Positions 34,351-45,008 of a stretch of DNA of 64,000 nt are shown here, in pieces. Positions within the stretch are counted from its first letter, which is position 1, and each line of letters begins with the position of its first letter. The position numbers and the translations under genes are program-made. The notes beneath the pieces are model-generated. The model worked only from the letters and a program-made list of their open reading frames with translations, was not told the DNA's origin and ran no database searches. Source of the DNA: Pachypanchax playfairii (taxonomy: Eukaryota > Chordata > Actinopteri > Cyprinodontiformes > Aplocheilidae); NCBI GenBank assembly GCA_006937955.1, contig SSNP01000010.1, positions 5,183,044 through 5,247,043 of the forward strand, in the 5' to 3' direction.

Positions 34351-35248
34351 TTTTTATTATTTTTTTTTTTTACTGTATATATATGTATATATACAGTATA
34401 TATATATATACTTTATTTTTCCATTTGAGATGTCTGAGAGTGCATCTTTCCTGCACAACCTCACATGCTGTAGTGGAGATGTCTGTGAAGAACATCCTCA
34501 GGGCTGTCCAAGACAAGATGATAAATATATTTTTTCCAAACGATTTTATTAAACTCTTCATGTCAAACTGCACAAATGTGCCAGGTTTCTTTTTAGGATA
34601 GCATGTGGAATTCAAACATTCAACGTTACAAATTAATTACACACTTCTGCAATTTTTGTAGTGGCAGTAGTATATATTGCATAAACAATTAACAAGTTAA
34701 AAACAAAATATTGTGACAGTTTGGCAGTCTTATGTGGAAAAACACAAAAACAAAAACAAAAATAAATAAAACTGTGACTGTCTTATGTGTAAAAACTCAT
34801 AAAAGAGGAAAAAAATCCAAGTATAAAAACACACCAAATGCAAACTACACAACTGAAATCTTTTTTTTTTTCTTTTACATTTTCTCAATGTGGGTGTGTT
34901 TATTTCTGCAAGGTGGTGATGGGGTGATGCGTTCATTATTTTAAGGTTTCCTGAAGCATAGGCCAATTCCAGCATAAGATACAATTTTGGTGGTTTAAAT
35001 TATTTATATTATTTGAAAAATAATTTGGCTTTGCAGAATTATGGCGTTTGGTTTTTAGGTGTGTAACAGTTTGTCTCATCACACCCCTTCGATCAGACAG
35101 TAGTGGTACATTCCAATGACAGCTTGACTTGAGCTAGCATTCATGGTCCATCATCTACTATCAGACCTAAATATAACGTTGTTATTTGGGTAAATTTGGC
35201 GTGATATTGGCGTCTTTGTTGTTTTATTTGAAACTTTGAGCCATCAAC
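33521..35248. other. Spacer between lectin gene and ankmy2
   Basis: AT-rich, with divergent promoters expected at both ends. No TATA box is clear. No other gene is supported; small open frames at 34370-34615 and 34730-34984 overlap simple repeats. Confidence 0.5.
34303..34410. repeat. (TA)n, poly-T and TA-rich palindrome
   Basis: About 20 TA units run into a T-rich tract and then a TA-rich palindrome (ACTGTATATATA / TATATATACAGT, 34372-34397). Confidence 0.9.
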
Positions 35249-38200
35249 ATGTCTGCTCCAAAGAAGGGAGACTTGTCTTCAAGCGAAAAAGAGCTTTTTC
35301 AGGTTATTACTGCGGGTAAGCTTCTTCGGCTAACGCTAATCCTGGTTAGCATGTGGGAAACATTTGCAGGAAAGAAATTACTTTTTCATGTTAGTTGACT
35401 TACAGCAGTCAATTTAAAAGATTTTAACTTTTCGTAGCATGCATTGGTAAAATCTTGGATCTATATCTGTACTGAATTAGTGAATAATTACGTGTTTTGT
35501 TTTAGGAAATGTTCCAGAAGCCTCCAGGCTGCTTGGTTGTAAAGATGTTCGAGTCAACTGTCTGGATGAGGTAACCTCACAGAAGTAAACACACTGATAA
35601 CTTTTTACTTATACTTGTAAAAAAAGGGATTTGTCTTAAAACAGTCCTGTATTATTGAACTCAACATGTTTTGCTTGAATTATTGTGACATTTCAGCATA
35701 CTCTTCAAGCTGGAAATTATAAACCTTATAGATTAATTTTACAAATTCCTTCCTGGTCAGCAGTTTGTTTTTGTAAAGAAGAGGACAGAACAAGTTATTG
35801 TTTCAAACTACTCATTCAGTTTCCTTTCTATTGTTTTTCCTGTACTTTAATTTGTATAAATTTTTGTTCGATTTTCTCAGCTCATGCTGTCTGGTTACAT
35901 CTTGAACAGAAAGAATTGGGAGTAAAACCATTTCCACACTTCACAGTAAAACCTCTTATCTGTGCAGTATGGGATGACTCCTCTCATGCACGCTGCTTAC
36001 AAAGGAAAAGCAGACATGTGCAAGTTGCTACTGCAACACGGAGCGGATGTGAACTGTAACGAACACGAGCACGGATACACAGCGCTCATGTTTGCTGGCC
36101 TCTCCGGTGAGATTCATTGTCACATGTGAAACTTGTTGCACACTAGTGTTATTTCTCACCACAATAAAATACAATACTGGATTTTACTTAATGACTCTTG
36201 TGTGGGGGTCTTCTTTGTTTCTGTTCCTGCAGGAAAAACCGACATCACGTGGATGATGTTGGACGCCGGAGCAGAAACAGACGTGACCAACTCTGTTGGA
36301 CGGACTGCTGCACAGATGGCAGCTTTTGTTGGTATGTCAATATTTGATGTAATTTATTTTTTAAACGTGTCAATTTTTGGTTATATTTAAACAGATCCAT
36401 TCATAATGGTTCCTCAGGTTAACACATTTTCACTTTTCTTTAAGTCCAGAGAAGCCATTGACACTAACACAACCAGCTGAGTTATTTATATTATAAATTA
36501 CGGTAATTAGTTATTAAGAAGTTCTGTTTACTTTCTTTGATTTACCATTTTTACTAGGAGATTTGCTTCAGATAACTGTGAGCTGTTTTTCACTTTAAAT
36601 TAAGCCGCCTCCCCTTTTCATCCTCAGGTCAACACGACTGTGTCACAGTAATCAACAACTACTTTTCTCGTGCCAGACTGGATTACTACACTAAGCCTCA
36701 GGGTTTGGAGAAGGAACCCAAGCTGCCACCCAAACTAGCTGGTCCCCTCCACAAGATCATCATGAGCACCAACTTGAATCCTGTTAAGGTGAGGTAACAC
36801 CTGAAGGGTGACGGTCTGTTTCAGAAATGATACAATACAGATTGTTTTTATTAAATGCAGGCTGCATTTTGTGGTTTTATAGCATAACGAGGTCCCACAC
36901 TGTTGAGGTGCTTTTTTCCTTATGATAAGCAAAAAGTAGTGCTTCAGTGTTGGATGGGAACGTCAGACTAAACTGCTTTTTGGAAATAATTTCTCATGTT
37001 TTCCAGTTGGTGATGCTGGTGAAGGAAAACCCATTGCTCACAGAGGTGGAGGCTCTGGATAAATGCCGGCGTGTGATGGAGCTCATCTGTGAGAAGTGCA
37101 TCAAGCAGCAGGACATGAATGAAGTTTTGGCCATGAAGATGCACTACATCAGCTGTGTGCTGGGAAAATGTTCCTCCTTCCTTAAAGACCGAGAAGACAA
37201 ACTGGAAGGCCTCATAAAGAGGTGACGGGATGTTACACACCATTCATACCATTTCCCGTAACTATGATCTGTTTGTTTTAGGTGAATTATATCTGAATCT
37301 TTTTTTGTTAGTTATCAGTTGCTAAAACATATGACATATATTCTTCCCTCCAGTTTGCTGAAAGGTCGAGACAGCGATGGTTTCCCTGTGTTTCAGGAGA
37401 AGTTTATAAGAGAGTGCATCCGAAAGTTCCCGTACTGTGATGCAACCCTGCTTCAGCAGCTGGTTCGAAGTATTGCTCCTGTGGAGATTGTGAGTTTCTA
37501 AATAAGATCTTGCAATCATTCACAGTCTTTATATTTGTCCGTGTTAAAGAGGTTAATGAAGATGAGCATTAAAACTGACTTCACTTCTTTTTGTTTGAAT
37601 TGATTGAGAAGAGGTTTAAATGACAGTTTCGATGTATTTTTCATCTTTTTCTTTTCCTCCTAACATTTCTGTAGGGAAATGACCCCACAGCTCTCTCGGT
37701 TCTGACTCAGGCCATAACGGGTCAGGTTGGCTTCATGGACGCAGAATTCTGCACAACTTGTGGGGAAAAGAGAGCTGAAAAAAGATGCTCCATCTGTAAA
37801 ATGGTAAGAAGCAAAACTGCAGACATCATTTTTAATAAAACGAAATGGTAGCTCATGATCCTGAGTAATTACTAATCAAAAAACAAATCTATACATAGAT
37901 CGCAAAATTTATTTTCTCCCATTAAGTTGCTTTTAATAAATTTCTAACATTTATTTCTGTTTCGTGCATTTGTTTTTTATTCAAATAAAGTGAACTGCTT
38001 TTTTTTTTTTTAGGTTATCTACTGTGGCCAAACGTGCCAAAAGATGCACTGGTTCACTCACAAGAAAGTTTGTAAGAAGCTCCAAGAGCAGAGAGAAAAG
38101 CAGGAAGCAGAAGCAGCCAGTCTGAGGTCGCAGCAAAGCAAAGGTATTTACTTTATAAACCAAAAATCTGAAACTAATGATGTAAACAGTCAGTTGCTCC

Positions 38201-38525
38201 AAACAGGCACACTCAAAAACATTTCTACTGCTATTATTTATTGTTTAGTAAAGTGGATTTCAAGTTGAACATACAGAGAGATTGATGAAGACTAACGTGA
38301 ACACATGAAATCACAAGGATTTTCTCCTCCAAACCAGATATTATGCAGCAAAGAACATGACTATAAGCTGAATTGAATTTTGGTGTTTCAGAGGAGAGTA
38401 AATCCGTGCAGGAGGCTGCAGACTCCATGCAGGAACTCTCAGTGGAAGCCAGGAGTGAAGCAGAAGCTGTAGATTCAGCTGCTGAAATATCCAAATCTAG
38501 TTCCATCACAGCTGCTGAGAAGTGA
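35249..38525 (+). CDS. ankmy2: Ankyrin repeat and MYND domain protein 2
   Basis: Ten exons give 424 residues: 35249-35315, 35506-35570, 35968-36106, 36233-36331, 36628-36788, 37007-37221, 37354-37489, 37675-37803, 38014-38143 and 38392-38525. Ankyrin repeats span about residues 45-125 (GMTPLMHAAYKGK, HGYTALMFAGLSGKTDITWM, VGRTAAQMAAFVGQHDCVTI). The MYND zinc finger is complete: C320, C323, C332, C335, C341, C345, H353, C357 (CTTCGEKRAEKRCSIC then YCGQTCQKMHWFTHKKVC). A charged, low-complexity tail follows. In mammals the protein acts with FKBP38 in ciliary adenylyl cyclase traffic and Hedgehog signalling. Length is slightly under the human protein, the difference being in the variable tail. 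sostdc1 and crppa follow in the same order as in human. Confidence 0.97.
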
Positions 38526-39639
38526 GGAACATCTTAACTATCTGATACCAGCCTCCACCTCCTCCTGGGTACGTCCACCCACCACAGACAGAGGAAACTG
38601 AAAACCAGACAGAAACCGGGCCAGCGTGAGACCACCGGAGCAGTTTGAGGAATGACTGGGCCACAGTTGTCATCTTTTAGTCTGTTTTCAATTGCTGTTG
38701 TGAATGTTAATACTGTATACACTGATGTGCTTGAGGTAGATGTCTCTGAATGGAACTGTGGGAAGATACTTGAAGAGCTAAGAGTCCACATCACTAATAA
38801 AACTGCCTTAAAAACTGTAGCAAACTCTGAGAACGAAGGAGAAAGTGTTCAGCCAATCACAGCTGTTTATTTGGGGGGGTTGTTTGTGTGTATAAAACAC
38901 GACTGCTTATTGCTGACCAAAAATGTGATGTTGATATCTGTAAATGTTGGAATAATGTAAACATGAGTTTGTTTTTAGAGTCTTGTAAATTAAAGATCAT
39001 GCTCAGGACTTTTCTTGTTTGAACTAATAATCCACAGCAAAGTAAGACCTTTTTAATTTAATTACCATATTCACAACTATATTTTGGAAATGTATTTTGT
39101 ATAATGTGCAAGCTCAAGCCTAACATCCAGTTTTTGTTTACTTGTTCTGCAAGTGCTGAGGAATTCCACTGACAACCGATTGGATGCCAACAGTGACCAA
39201 TAAAAATTCACTCCCTTATTTTTTGGTGTAGTTGTTAGTTTTTATGTATTTTTTTTACTGTCTTGTCACCTTTTCAGATCAGCAAGATGGGTTGCAATGA
39301 AGTTTCTGTTTCGTTAGAAATCACAACAAACAAGGATTTTGTTTTTTTAGAAGATTATAAAAAGTTTCAGCAGTTTTAAGCTGCAAGTGAAGAAAATGTC
39401 CACCAGCTGGCAGCGTTTTATAAGCATTACAATGACAGCAGACGTGTCCAGACATGGTCCTGTATGTAAATGTTTTTATAAATTGGCTGGTAGATGTAAA
39501 CAAAATGCCAACGTCGTGCCCATCAAAATAAACAATTTGGTTATATTTTACATCAAATATAATTTCTAAAGAAAATGCTGTATTTTCCTTCTACACCCCT
39601 CTAAACACCTCGTGGAGGCATTATTTTGTTAAAAATGTG
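38526..39639 (+). other. ankmy2: ankmy2 3' UTR and spacer
   Basis: An AATAAA is present near 38796 and an ATTAAA near 38989, either of which could end the ankmy2 transcript. The remainder is AT-rich with no gene. Confidence 0.45.
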
Positions 39640-40030
39640 CCACATTTAAACCCAGCTTGACTCAAACAGTGACATGATGCCATCTGATTGGACCTTGACC
39701 TTAAAGTTCTCTGCTGATCTCACTGGAAGTTATTCTGAACTCTTTGATTACCCATCACATTATATATCTCTTAAATTTTTCAGTTTTCCTTTGGTGTCCA
39801 CATCCAAGGAGGTTGGCTACAGTTAGATGAACCTTACACCTCTGATTTTTATGTGCAGCTGTGGTCATAGGAACATCAAACTGCTTGGAGATGATTGTAT
39901 AGGCATGTTAATAATTATTTTAAGGCTCCTGAGATATGGTCCGTGCACAGTGTGGTACACACTAATGTCAACTTCTCACCCTCTGAGCTCAAATACAACA
40001 GCAGTGGTTCAGACACAGTCTGTCATCCAT
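39640..40030 (-). mobile_element. Tc1-like transposon relic (transposase antisense)
   Basis: The + strand carries strings typical of the reverse complement of fish Tc1 transposase genes: GAGGTTGGCTACAGT, ATAGGAACATCAAACTGC, TTGGAGATGATTGTAT and CAGTGTGGTACACAC. Similar strings occur in the same orientation at 62480-62780. Only the 5' half of the transposase is recognisable, with many changes, so it is dead. Confidence 0.65.
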
Positions 40031-40146
40031 CACCTTTAGGAAACCTTTCAAACTGTGAGCCTTCTGTCTTGACTTTGATGTGTTGTGCACAACTTCTGTC
40101 CCTCGGCCTCACATAGGTCTTTCCTGATCATGTGATCATGCCATGC

Positions 40147-40725
40147 AACTTTTAAAACTTTAAGCTACAGTTTTGAAACTTGTCTAAGTGGAAACTCACC
40201 CAAAAACATGTTCAGCTTCACATTAGACACCCAGGACATCTCTGGTCCTCTTATATTACACTTAATAACTTCAGTAATTCGGGTTGCAGCCAAATGTGGT
40301 GTTCTGGTGATTTATGCTGCCCTGTCGAAAAATGCTGCCATAGTACAAATTGACAACTTATTTCATAATGAGATGTTATTAGAAGTTTATACAGTATTCT
40401 TGTTTGGCGAGTGTGAACTGTTAATTATTAAAACATATTTTTATGATCCTTCTCTGATATTTTCTATATAAACACCCTCTGGGTCCTTCAGCCATTGTTG
40501 GGTCCTTCTCCTCTGGGTGTGTCCAAACATTTGCCTGTCACTGTGACAATGCAAAGAAAGTAAAATCATATTTAGTGTTTCTGTCAAGGGAGAATTTATT
40601 TAATAGGTAAAATGTATTTATGGCAAAATATAGAAACAAAAAAGAGATGATACATCTGTTCCAGAAATGGCCGTCTGAGACATGACTGTGGAAAAGTTAT
40701 TTAGTTCTACTTTAAGTTAAAATAA
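40147..40725 (+). repeat. Dispersed repeat, copy 2
   Basis: Same family and orientation as 4011-4618. It starts at AACTTTTAAAACTTTAAGCTAC and shares ATTACACTTAATAACTTCAG and GGGTCCTTCTCCTCTGGGTG. It lies right after the Tc1 relic, just past a near-palindrome TGATCATGTGATCA (40127-40140). Copy 1 has no Tc1 relic next to it, so the border of the family is probably real. Confidence 0.75.
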
Positions 40726-42176
40726 ACCAGACACCTTTTATTTCTGATGAGGGTCGAGGGCAACAAGTTCCTACTGCAGAGTTTCAGCATGTGTAGAGAG
40801 GGAGGCTCCCCTCAGTTCTCTCTTTCTTTACATACCAACAAAACAAAAGCTGGCGCCTATCATATTTACTTTTCAGCATTCATATAACCCCGTCTCATAA
40901 GAAGCTCAAAGGGACGGCAAAGAGTAAACAGTCCTCTGGGAAGAGGTGGCCATGTCGTCTTTTATTTTCTGTCGGAAGAGGACTGAATGAGTCTTTGGTG
41001 TCTCTGTTTGAGGTGGGAAACAGTGACAGAGTGTGAGGCTTAATAACTGCTGAGCATATTTCAAATGAAAATGATATTATTTATCACTTTCTGTAAAAAC
41101 ACAAAAATACATACTGTTTTGGATCAACAGTTGCTTTCATTATTAAAATAATTACATAAGTTATTATTTTTTCACAAGTTTTGAATTCTAAAATCTGAGT
41201 ATAAATTCTGACGTATTTGAGGGAGTTTTGCAAAACTCTGCTTTGAAGCTGAGTTTTCCCTTCACTGCTGTTTTAAATTATTAACATTCTCTCAAGAAAA
41301 TAATCACATCCTGAGGCTGAATCCCTAAAAGGAACAAAATCCCCCAAACTGTCTGATTATAATAAAAGCAAACAGGCAGGTGATCTCACGTATCAGCTTT
41401 CATTTGCATGAGCAGCAATTAGTGTCTTTTCTGTGTCACTTTTCTTATCAGTGAGACAAGTCAGGATGGAGTGTTCCCCACAAAAGTAATGATATCTTCC
41501 CTTGTTTTGTTCAGCACACACACTAAGACTCCAGATAGTCTGAGCACAAGCATGAGTAGATGTCTAACTGACAGCGACTCTAGAGAGCGAGGATGACAAC
41601 AACAGGAGGCTAATTACACTCAGGAAGTGTCGGCTTTCATCCTTAAATCAAACAGGCCTTAGGAAGAAGAGCCACGGCACAAATCATTAACTATAACACA
41701 CTAAACTGATGGTAACATAAAAAAAGTCTGTTTCTGTCACTACTGAAGATGGATTTGTCAGTGTTTTTAAAAATTATTATAGTTTCATGGACACTTTCAT
41801 GTTTAGACTTGTTTATGTAACATCTCTGCAAAACTCATTATTTGAGATGTGCTACATATTTTTGTTTATTAGAAACAATAACTTTTTTGAGGATCAGTAC
41901 AGAAACGTCTGAGTTCACCATACTCACTATGTTCAAACTTAATAATTATTTTAGCAGCTGCGAGTAAAAACGTGACTGTTTCAGATTTATAATGAAGTAA
42001 TGTATTCATATTTGTTTCTCTCGGTGCATTGAGACATTTTCAAAACTCTGGATGAAATTTAAACTTTTCAAAATAAAAAGGGGTGGGGTTTGTCAAACTA
42101 ACGTGCATTAATGATGACCAATCAGAACGGAGTCTCACCTGAGTAGCTGCCAGAGCAAGAGGCGGGTTGGTTTGTG
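40726..42176. promoter_or_regulatory. sostdc1: sostdc1 upstream region with candidate enhancers
   Basis: No gene is supported. Two sub-blocks (about 40840-41000 and 41370-41700) have balanced composition and cores such as CTTTTCTTATCAGTG (GATA-like), TTTGCATGAGCAG and GGCTAATTACACTC. They may be sostdc1 enhancers. This is inferred from texture and position. Confidence 0.3.
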
Positions 42177-42183
42177 TATAAAA
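42177..42183 (+). promoter_or_regulatory. sostdc1: sostdc1 TATA box
   Basis: TATAAAA in GTGTATAAAACCATCC, 83 bp before the start codon, giving a short leader of about 50 bases. Good match and spacing. Confidence 0.7.
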
Positions 42184-42259
42184 CCATCCTGCTCACATGT
42201 AGCAACTCATCCAGCATTTGGACACTTGACTTGTGTTTTAATTAGGAACATCTTGCACC

Positions 42260-43756
42260 ATGCACCACAGCGCGCACGAGCCGTGCCGTTCACTCTTCTT
42301 GTTCTGTATCCTCCTGAGGAGTTGCCAAGCCTTCAAGAACGATGCAACAGAGCAGCTGTTCCCGCATGTGAGCGCGCCGGTACCGGAGATGCAGAGCAAC
42401 GTGTCTCTGAACCGTGCACGGAGCGGCGGAAAAGAAGCGGCGCACGAGACAAGCGGTGAGTGTGATGGGTTAGATGCGCACTCCCTCTGTTTCTCGGTGA
42501 TTGATTACAGTTTTCACCTCTATATACGAGGAAACATGCTGCTATTATTGAGTTAGTTAGAAGTTTATTAATATGCAACCGAAACAGCTTTGTTTTGTCC
42601 CAAAATGCTGTTTTTACATTATGTTTAAATGTCCAATAAACTATTTTTCCCATTAAATAAATATAAAATAAAAGCACGTTTTAACTAAGACTTTTTTTTA
42701 TCTTAAAACATGGCATATTACACTCTAAAACATAACTAACACTAAAAAGAGGCTGAACTCTAGTTTAACATTTTACCTAAGAGGCATAGGCTTATTTATA
42801 AAAAGAAAATTAGTAGCATCTTATCCTGTTAATGAGACAACAGGAACTCTGAGCAGTGACCTTTCCTCCTCCCATCACCAGAGTGAGCTGTGGCAACACT
42901 AAACACACCTGCTGGATGCATTCCGCTGAGGTTTTCTCCTCTGAGCTGTGAGCCTGATGCGTGGAGGGTGGGGGGGTAGAAAGAGATATTAAGATTGAGC
43001 CTCGTCCCTCTTCATTTATCCAAGGCTGTCACTGAGGTGTATGGAGCCTTCTGAATGGGAGTGGTCTTGGGTTACAGTTGTGGAGGGGAAAGCAGGGGGA
43101 TAGTGTTTGTAGCCTGCAGGAGAATAATGCTGCCTGCACGGAAAAACATCCTTCTACTAATGCCTGTGAGGTAGTTCTTCATCATAATCAAGGAACTGTT
43201 ATCTGTGACTCTTATCATTTGGCAACTATTATTTCATAACTGATTACTTGATAACCATAACTACAGTGTTTTTTTGTGGTTTTTTCACACTGCATTCTGT
43301 CTGCCCACAGATCAGAGTCAGATTGAATGCAGAGAGCTGAGATCCACAAAGTACATCTCAGACGGACAATGCACAAGCATCAACCCCATTAAAGAGCTGG
43401 TCTGCGCAGGCGAATGTCTCCCAGCTCAGATGCTTGAAAACTGGATCGGTGGAGCTCAGGGCAGGAAGTTCTGGGCTCGCAGGAGAAGTAACCACAACTG
43501 GCGGTGTGTTAATGATAAAACCCGCACCCAGCGCATCCAGCTGCAGTGTCAGGATGGGAGCACGAGAACGTACAAAATCACAGTGGTCACTTCTTGCAAG
43601 TGCAAGAGGTACTCAAGGCAGCACAATGAATCTGGTAACAAATTTGGAGATCCTGATACATTGCCACCATTGCTACTGCACAAACATAAATCTAAGAGCA
43701 AGAGGAAGTTGGGGAAGAAACATCTGAGTGAGAATTGGCATGAGACTGAACCCTGA
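42260..43756 (+). CDS. sostdc1: Sclerostin domain-containing protein 1 (Wise/ectodin)
   Basis: Secreted antagonist of BMP and modulator of Wnt signalling through LRP5/6. Two exons, 42260-42455 and 43311-43756, give 213 residues, near the human length. A signal peptide (CRSLFLFCILLRSCQA) is followed by FKNDATEQLFPH, as in the family. The cystine-knot domain is nearly identical to human SOSTDC1: CRELRSTKYISDGQC, then LVCAGECLPAQML, then WRCVNDKTRTQRIQLQCQDG and TRTYKITVVTSCKCKRYSRQ. The LRP-binding loop reads ENWIGG, keeping the NXI motif although the preceding residue is E rather than the usual P. N-glycosylation sites occur at NVS and NES. The tail is rich in lysine and longer than in mammals. 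A TATA box lies 83 bp upstream. Confidence 0.97.
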
Positions 43757-44282
43757 GAGCTAGAAGGTGTTGTGAGTGATGCAAAACCCTTGGAATGTTT
43801 TGTCTCTGCATATCTGGAGGTTATACTTTTGGATTATTGCTCTTGTGACTGGGACTTGATAATTGAGAAGCTGCTTCCTCATAGAGATAGAGACTCCAAA
43901 GGGCACAACTTTTTTTTCAATGTGAACAGAACTGGGTTGTGCAGTCTGAGGTTCTCTTTACCAACATTGTCCTAAATTTAGGGCTGTGCATCTGGTTGTG
44001 TATTCATTATGTGTACTGTTGATGATTTGCAACCCATAGGCACCTCCACCAGTCTCAAAAATAGATGAAAAAACACAGAAATATAACAGTTCTATGTAAA
44101 TATTTGCACATATATTATTTTCTTACTTGTATTTTGAAGTATGAGCATGTGTATAAGATTTTACTATAATAATTTTGATGTATGATGTAATATATTTTTG
44201 GTAATTTCCTTGATGAATACTGTTTAAGTGGATTCAGGGTTTTCTCAATAATCATTATGGTTATAACCATGTATGAAATAAA
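43757..44282 (+). other. sostdc1: sostdc1 3' UTR and polyadenylation signal
   Basis: AT-rich 3' UTR ending near AATAAA at 44277-44282 (GTATGAAATAAATC). ATTTA-type strings are frequent, as in short-lived developmental mRNAs. Confidence 0.6.
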
Positions 44283-45008
44283 TCAATTTTTTTGTCATGT
44301 GTTGTACTCAGTGGTAAATGAACTGCATTTAGAATAACTTACTGGTAGCCTAAAGCAGTTGTTTTTTTTATTGTAAATAAAATAATTAATCAAAAACAAT
44401 TTCTTCTAACACCCCAATAATGACCAGTAGTGGAGAAATATTGTTTCAAGTTGAAATAAACAAAACAGTTTTAAGAATTGTTCTTCTGAAAATTTGTATT
44501 CATAGTATTTGTTTGATTTTTCAGAGAATTATAGTTTTTTAATGGTGTTAATTAACATGCAGTGGTGCTCTGGACATCTATTAACAGATTCCAGAGGCAA
44601 GTGACAGAAGCGAGTTTATAAATTTCTGTTAAGCTAATGTGTTCATGAACATAGTTTTATTTTCAAAATAAAGCCCTAGAACGAAACAAAACAAACAAAA
44701 AACTCGCACTTACATATTCTTATTTTATTTGTAATTTGTTCTGTTTGGCCTTTGAAAAACTACCATCAGTAGGATTGTAAATTCATAAATGTTCCTTAAG
44801 GATTTTACTTTACTTTTTTTTTCTGAAGCACCGGCTAGACAGAGAATCATTTATTTTGAAAGCAATTAACGGAAGTATGGCATTTGCTCTATTAGCTTTA
44901 TGCTAACATCCGAGTTGTCACGCACAAATATCACGCACAGTTATCAGGAATGAACTCCTCTTTCAAAACAACTTCTTGACACTTTCTCTTATCCCCATTC
45001 ATAAACGG
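44283..45008. other. sostdc1-crppa spacer
   Basis: AT-rich; the last 200 bases should hold the crppa promoter. No TATA box stands out. No other gene. Confidence 0.5.

Noticed and set aside
34370..34984. Overlapping short frames on both strands
   Set aside because: Driven by TA and poly-A/T simple sequence.
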